This document shows positions 61,982 through 64,000 of a stretch of DNA of 64,000 nt, in pieces. The notes beneath the pieces were generated by a model. That model searched no databases. It was not told the origin of the DNA and saw nothing but the letters and a program-made list of their open reading frames with translations. The stretch comes from Candidatus Thorarchaeota archaeon (GTDB lineage: Archaea > Asgardarchaeota > Thorarchaeia > Thorarchaeales > Thorarchaeaceae), in NCBI GenBank assembly GCA_003345545.1, contig PRDH01000035.1, positions 1-64,000 on the forward strand, read 5' to 3'. The translations under genes and the position numbers were made by a program. Within the stretch, counting starts at the first letter, position 1; each line of letters starts with the position of its first letter.

Positions 61982-62031
61982 AAACGTAGAGTCATATGTA
62001 TACGGGTAACATACATACTGAGGCAAAATAA

Positions 62032-62760
62032 TTGAAGAGCTACGAAACTGGGCTATCAAGCAAAGTTCTTGCCTCGGTGTTGGTTGCAGTCATCATCACT
62101 ACTGGCGTTTTCATTATTGCAGTGAATCTTCCTGGCAATGGTGGTAATAACACAACGACCACGCCGACAAATCCCGTTGCAGGACTTGGTTCGAAAGCTG
62201 CACTGTACCTCAATTCGATGAGGGATAATGTTGTCTTCTATTGGATGTGTAACTCAACCCTTGTGAACATGAATCTCTCAGACTACTATGATGCGGTTCA
62301 TCCTGGAGCATTTGTCGACGCAGTCTACATGACCGATAATGAAACGGGCGGCGAGATCACCGTCCTATTCTCGCCATTCTTTGACAACATTGTGGGTAGG
62401 GGAGTACTCACTGAAACCGAGTGGAATGCCCTAAGTGGTACAATTATTGATGATGGAATTGGTCAGATGGAGCAGGCAACTAGTTTCCCAACTGGTTATT
62501 ATCCACACACTTGGCCCATTGATTTCTATATGACTGCCTACTTCAATGATGATACGTGCTTTACTGTTGGATTTACCAGATCTGACGGATTCGTGTACAT
62601 CGTAAACGGCACGTGGAGCGGCGACTTTGAAGATAGAATTGTTCCACCAGTGCTTTCGTGGGGGACTGGCTATTGGCTTGATGACAATGGCCATTTCGCT
62701 GTACCGCTTCAGAATCTCTACACTGCGATTACAACGACAGTGCCTTATCCGGGCGCATGA
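62032..62760 (+). CDS. Secreted protein with N-terminal membrane anchor
   Basis: 242 residues from TTG 62032 behind TGAGG. One N-terminal TM helix (VLASVLVAVIITTGVFIIAV), a low-complexity Gly/Asn/Thr linker (NGGNNTTTTPTN) and a globular exterior domain rich in aromatic residues (FYWMCNSTLVNMNLSDYYDA ... SWGTGYWLDDNGHFAVPLQN). The layout is that of archaeal anchored substrate-binding or surface proteins. Domain family not recognised. Confidence 0.72.
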   Translation: MKSYETGLSSKVLASVLVAVIITTGVFIIAVNLPGNGGNNTTTTPTNPVAGLGSKAALYLNSMRDNVVFYWMCNSTLVNMNLSDYYDAVHPGAFVDAVYMTDNETGGEITVLFSPFFDNIVGRGVLTETEWNALSGTIIDDGIGQMEQATSFPTGYYPHTWPIDFYMTAYFNDDTCFTVGFTRSDGFVYIVNGTWSGDFEDRIVPPVLSWGTGYWLDDNGHFAVPLQNLYTAITTTVPYPGA

Positions 62761-62761
62761 T

Positions 62762-62781
62762 GATGGGCTTTTGCGCCCATC
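62762..62781 (+). terminator. Stem-loop terminator after the anchored protein
   Basis: GATGGGC-TTTTGC-GCCCATC, seven perfect pairs, followed by TACTTTATTTT, two bases after the stop at 62760. It is the best intrinsic-type terminator in the window. Its T-rich end also provides a TATA-like element for the next gene. Confidence 0.65.
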
Positions 62782-62844
62782 TACTTTATTTTATGTCGAG
62801 TTACATACAGGAGGACAGAACAGATATTTCGTGGTGGTTAGATT

Positions 62845-63291
62845 GTGAGCGCAGAATCTGACAAGGACATTGTAGACAAGCTCCTGAAGGGACGAACGAT
62901 GAGCGTCTACGCCCTTCTTCTCTCTCAAGGACAGATGGGTGTCCGAGACATTCAGAGGGCTCTCGGATTCTCCAGTCCCAGTCTGGCTCTTCACCATCTC
63001 ACAAAACTCTCAGAACTTGATCTTGTCAAGAAGGACGAGTCTGGTAACTATTCCATCTCCAAGACTATTCGTGTGGGCTCTCTCTCTCTGTTCGTCAAGT
63101 TAGGAACTAGGCTTGTTCCGAGGTTCTTGTTCCTAGGAACACTGTTCGTAGCCATGCTCATTCTCTACGGAGTATTCTTCTTCTCGTGGCCACCCAGCGG
63201 GAAAGATTTCATGTATATCGCTTTGAGTGTGATTGCCATCCTAGTGCTATTCCACGAGACTAGGCGAATTTGGCTTCTCAAGCCATTCTAA
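62845..63291 (+). CDS. Membrane-bound winged-helix regulator
   Basis: 148 residues from GTG 62845. Residues of about 15-75 form an ArsR/MarR-like winged helix (MGVRDIQRALGFSSPSLALH, LVKKDESGNYSI), followed by two TM helices (FLFLGTLFVAMLILYGVFFF and YIALSVIAILVLFHETRRIW). Such proteins regulate genes from the membrane. The target is unknown; the anchored protein upstream is a candidate. Confidence 0.8.
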   Translation: MSAESDKDIVDKLLKGRTMSVYALLLSQGQMGVRDIQRALGFSSPSLALHHLTKLSELDLVKKDESGNYSISKTIRVGSLSLFVKLGTRLVPRFLFLGTLFVAMLILYGVFFFSWPPSGKDFMYIALSVIAILVLFHETRRIWLLKPF

Positions 63292-63387
63292 ACACTCGGC
63301 AGCTGTGAGAGATAGATATAGCTCCAAATCCTTAGAAGGATATGTTACAGTTCCCATGTTGATAAAGGCGCTCTCAGTTGATCTCCA

Positions 63388-64000
63388 ATGCCTCAGACAA
63401 AGCTAGTTCCTACATCGGAAGTTCCAATGCAGGCATCCTATGATGAGCGGGTGTGCTCGAGGTGTATGGGGCACAGAGCGCTTTGTGGTGTCCGACCCTG
63501 CCCTTTGCTGATGCGTGCGAAGGCTCTTGCTCAGATTGATGATGCCTTCAAAGGAAACGAACTAGTCGGCGCTTCACCTCCTTCTCTATTCATAGGTGAA
63601 ACTGGTTATCCCAAGGTGCTGGCAGGGCCGCTAGTTCCTCCTGTGCGGGTTGATGAGGCTCCACTCATGGAGCGACCTGATCTGTGGCTCGACAGGACCA
63701 TTGATGAGATTCTGGCACTCCGATTCAGTCTTGTACGAACGAAGAAACTCATGCCTGTGGATGCTGCAGTGGATCCTCCTCGAGACCTCGCAGAAACACA
63801 GACTCTTGCGCTGTCGGAGACCGCTCTTAATTCTGAGGCAACACTGTTGAAGAAGCCATCCTTCACGACAGTCTTTTCTGACAGGACTCTGCCCATCGGC
63901 CCTTCAGCGCCACTTGATATCTTCAGGCTTGAGGATGAACCTAGAGTGCCAAGGGTAGTAGATAAGGTCACATCAGATACAGATCTTAAGGCCGTAGGCG
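63388..64000 (+). CDS. nreA: Archaeal DNA repair protein NreA, N-terminal part (runs off the window)
   Basis: The frame opens at ATG 63388 (MPQTKLVPTSEVPMQASYDE) and stays open to the end, 204 codons seen. The N-terminal zinc site CSRCMGHRALCGVRPCPLL and SPPSLFIGETGYPKVLAGPL are diagnostic of NreA/NreB. Loss of the Nre protein in haloarchaea makes cells sensitive to DNA damage, and genetic links to UvrABC have been reported. The PCNA-binding C-terminus lies outside the window. No clear Shine-Dalgarno site was seen. Confidence 0.93.
   Translation, partial: MPQTKLVPTSEVPMQASYDERVCSRCMGHRALCGVRPCPLLMRAKALAQIDDAFKGNELVGASPPSLFIGETGYPKVLAGPLVPPVRVDEAPLMERPDLWLDRTIDEILALRFSLVRTKKLMPVDAAVDPPRDLAETQTLALSETALNSEATLLKKPSFTTVFSDRTLPIGPSAPLDIFRLEDEPRVPRVVDKVTSDTDLKAVG

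Overview
The window looks archaeal, and an Asgard (Thorarchaeota-like) host is my best guess by inference. It carries the archaeal repair proteins NreA and EndoQ, a RecJ/GAN-type DHH nuclease, an ASH-Ski2-type helicase, a HerA-like ATPase and DUF131. Many starts sit about 25-30 bases after a TATA box (leaderless), mixed with GGAGG-led starts. It also holds proteins of eukaryote-like fold: an arrestin-domain protein, a PRMT-like methyltransferase and B-box-like zinc fingers. No rRNA, tRNA or CRISPR array was recognised.

Left end (1-9.2 kb): the 3' part of metG, then a segmental duplication that copied the metG tail plus a convergent gene for a membrane protein with a zinc-ribbon tail. A histidine phosphatase, another zinc-ribbon membrane protein and a peroxiredoxin with a palindromic control region follow. 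Then comes a small accessory cassette (about 6.9-7.9 kb) bounded by perfect 21-bp direct repeats, holding a bacterial-type DUF4256 gene and a broken YdeI/DUF1801 gene. An aminotransferase closes this section.

Middle left (9.6-17.5 kb): a TPR protein, a RadA-like protein that has lost both Walker motifs, an arrestin-like protein, a surface DNRLRE protein, a NIPA/DMT-like membrane protein, a second histidine phosphatase and a double-HTH Lrp-type regulator.

17.9-28.5 kb: nucleotide excision repair. uvrB and two complete, different uvrA genes overlap by 4 bases each. A small TPR/Cys protein and uvrC follow.

28.6-50.4 kb: ferredoxin, secreted phospholipase D-like protein, TPR proteins, MazG-like pyrophosphohydrolase, a purine/methylthioadenosine salvage operon (phosphoribosyltransferase, MTA phosphorylase, nitrilase), a PRMT-like methyltransferase diverging from a TPR gene over one shared TATA box, Nudix, DHH nuclease, cupin, HAD and B3/4-domain proteins, HerA-like ATPase, a tandem pair of zinc-finger membrane proteins and an MFS transporter.

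50.5-64 kb: two unrecognised helical proteins translationally coupled to each other and followed by an ASH-Ski2-type helicase (the best candidate for an undescribed module), small zinc proteins, an MBL/beta-CASP-like gene with an acetyltransferase-like neighbour, a zinc dehydrogenase followed by EndoQ and a small beta-rich protein, an HTH/Zn-ribbon regulator under a cluster of TGTACA sites, a membrane-bound winged-helix protein, and the start of nreA.
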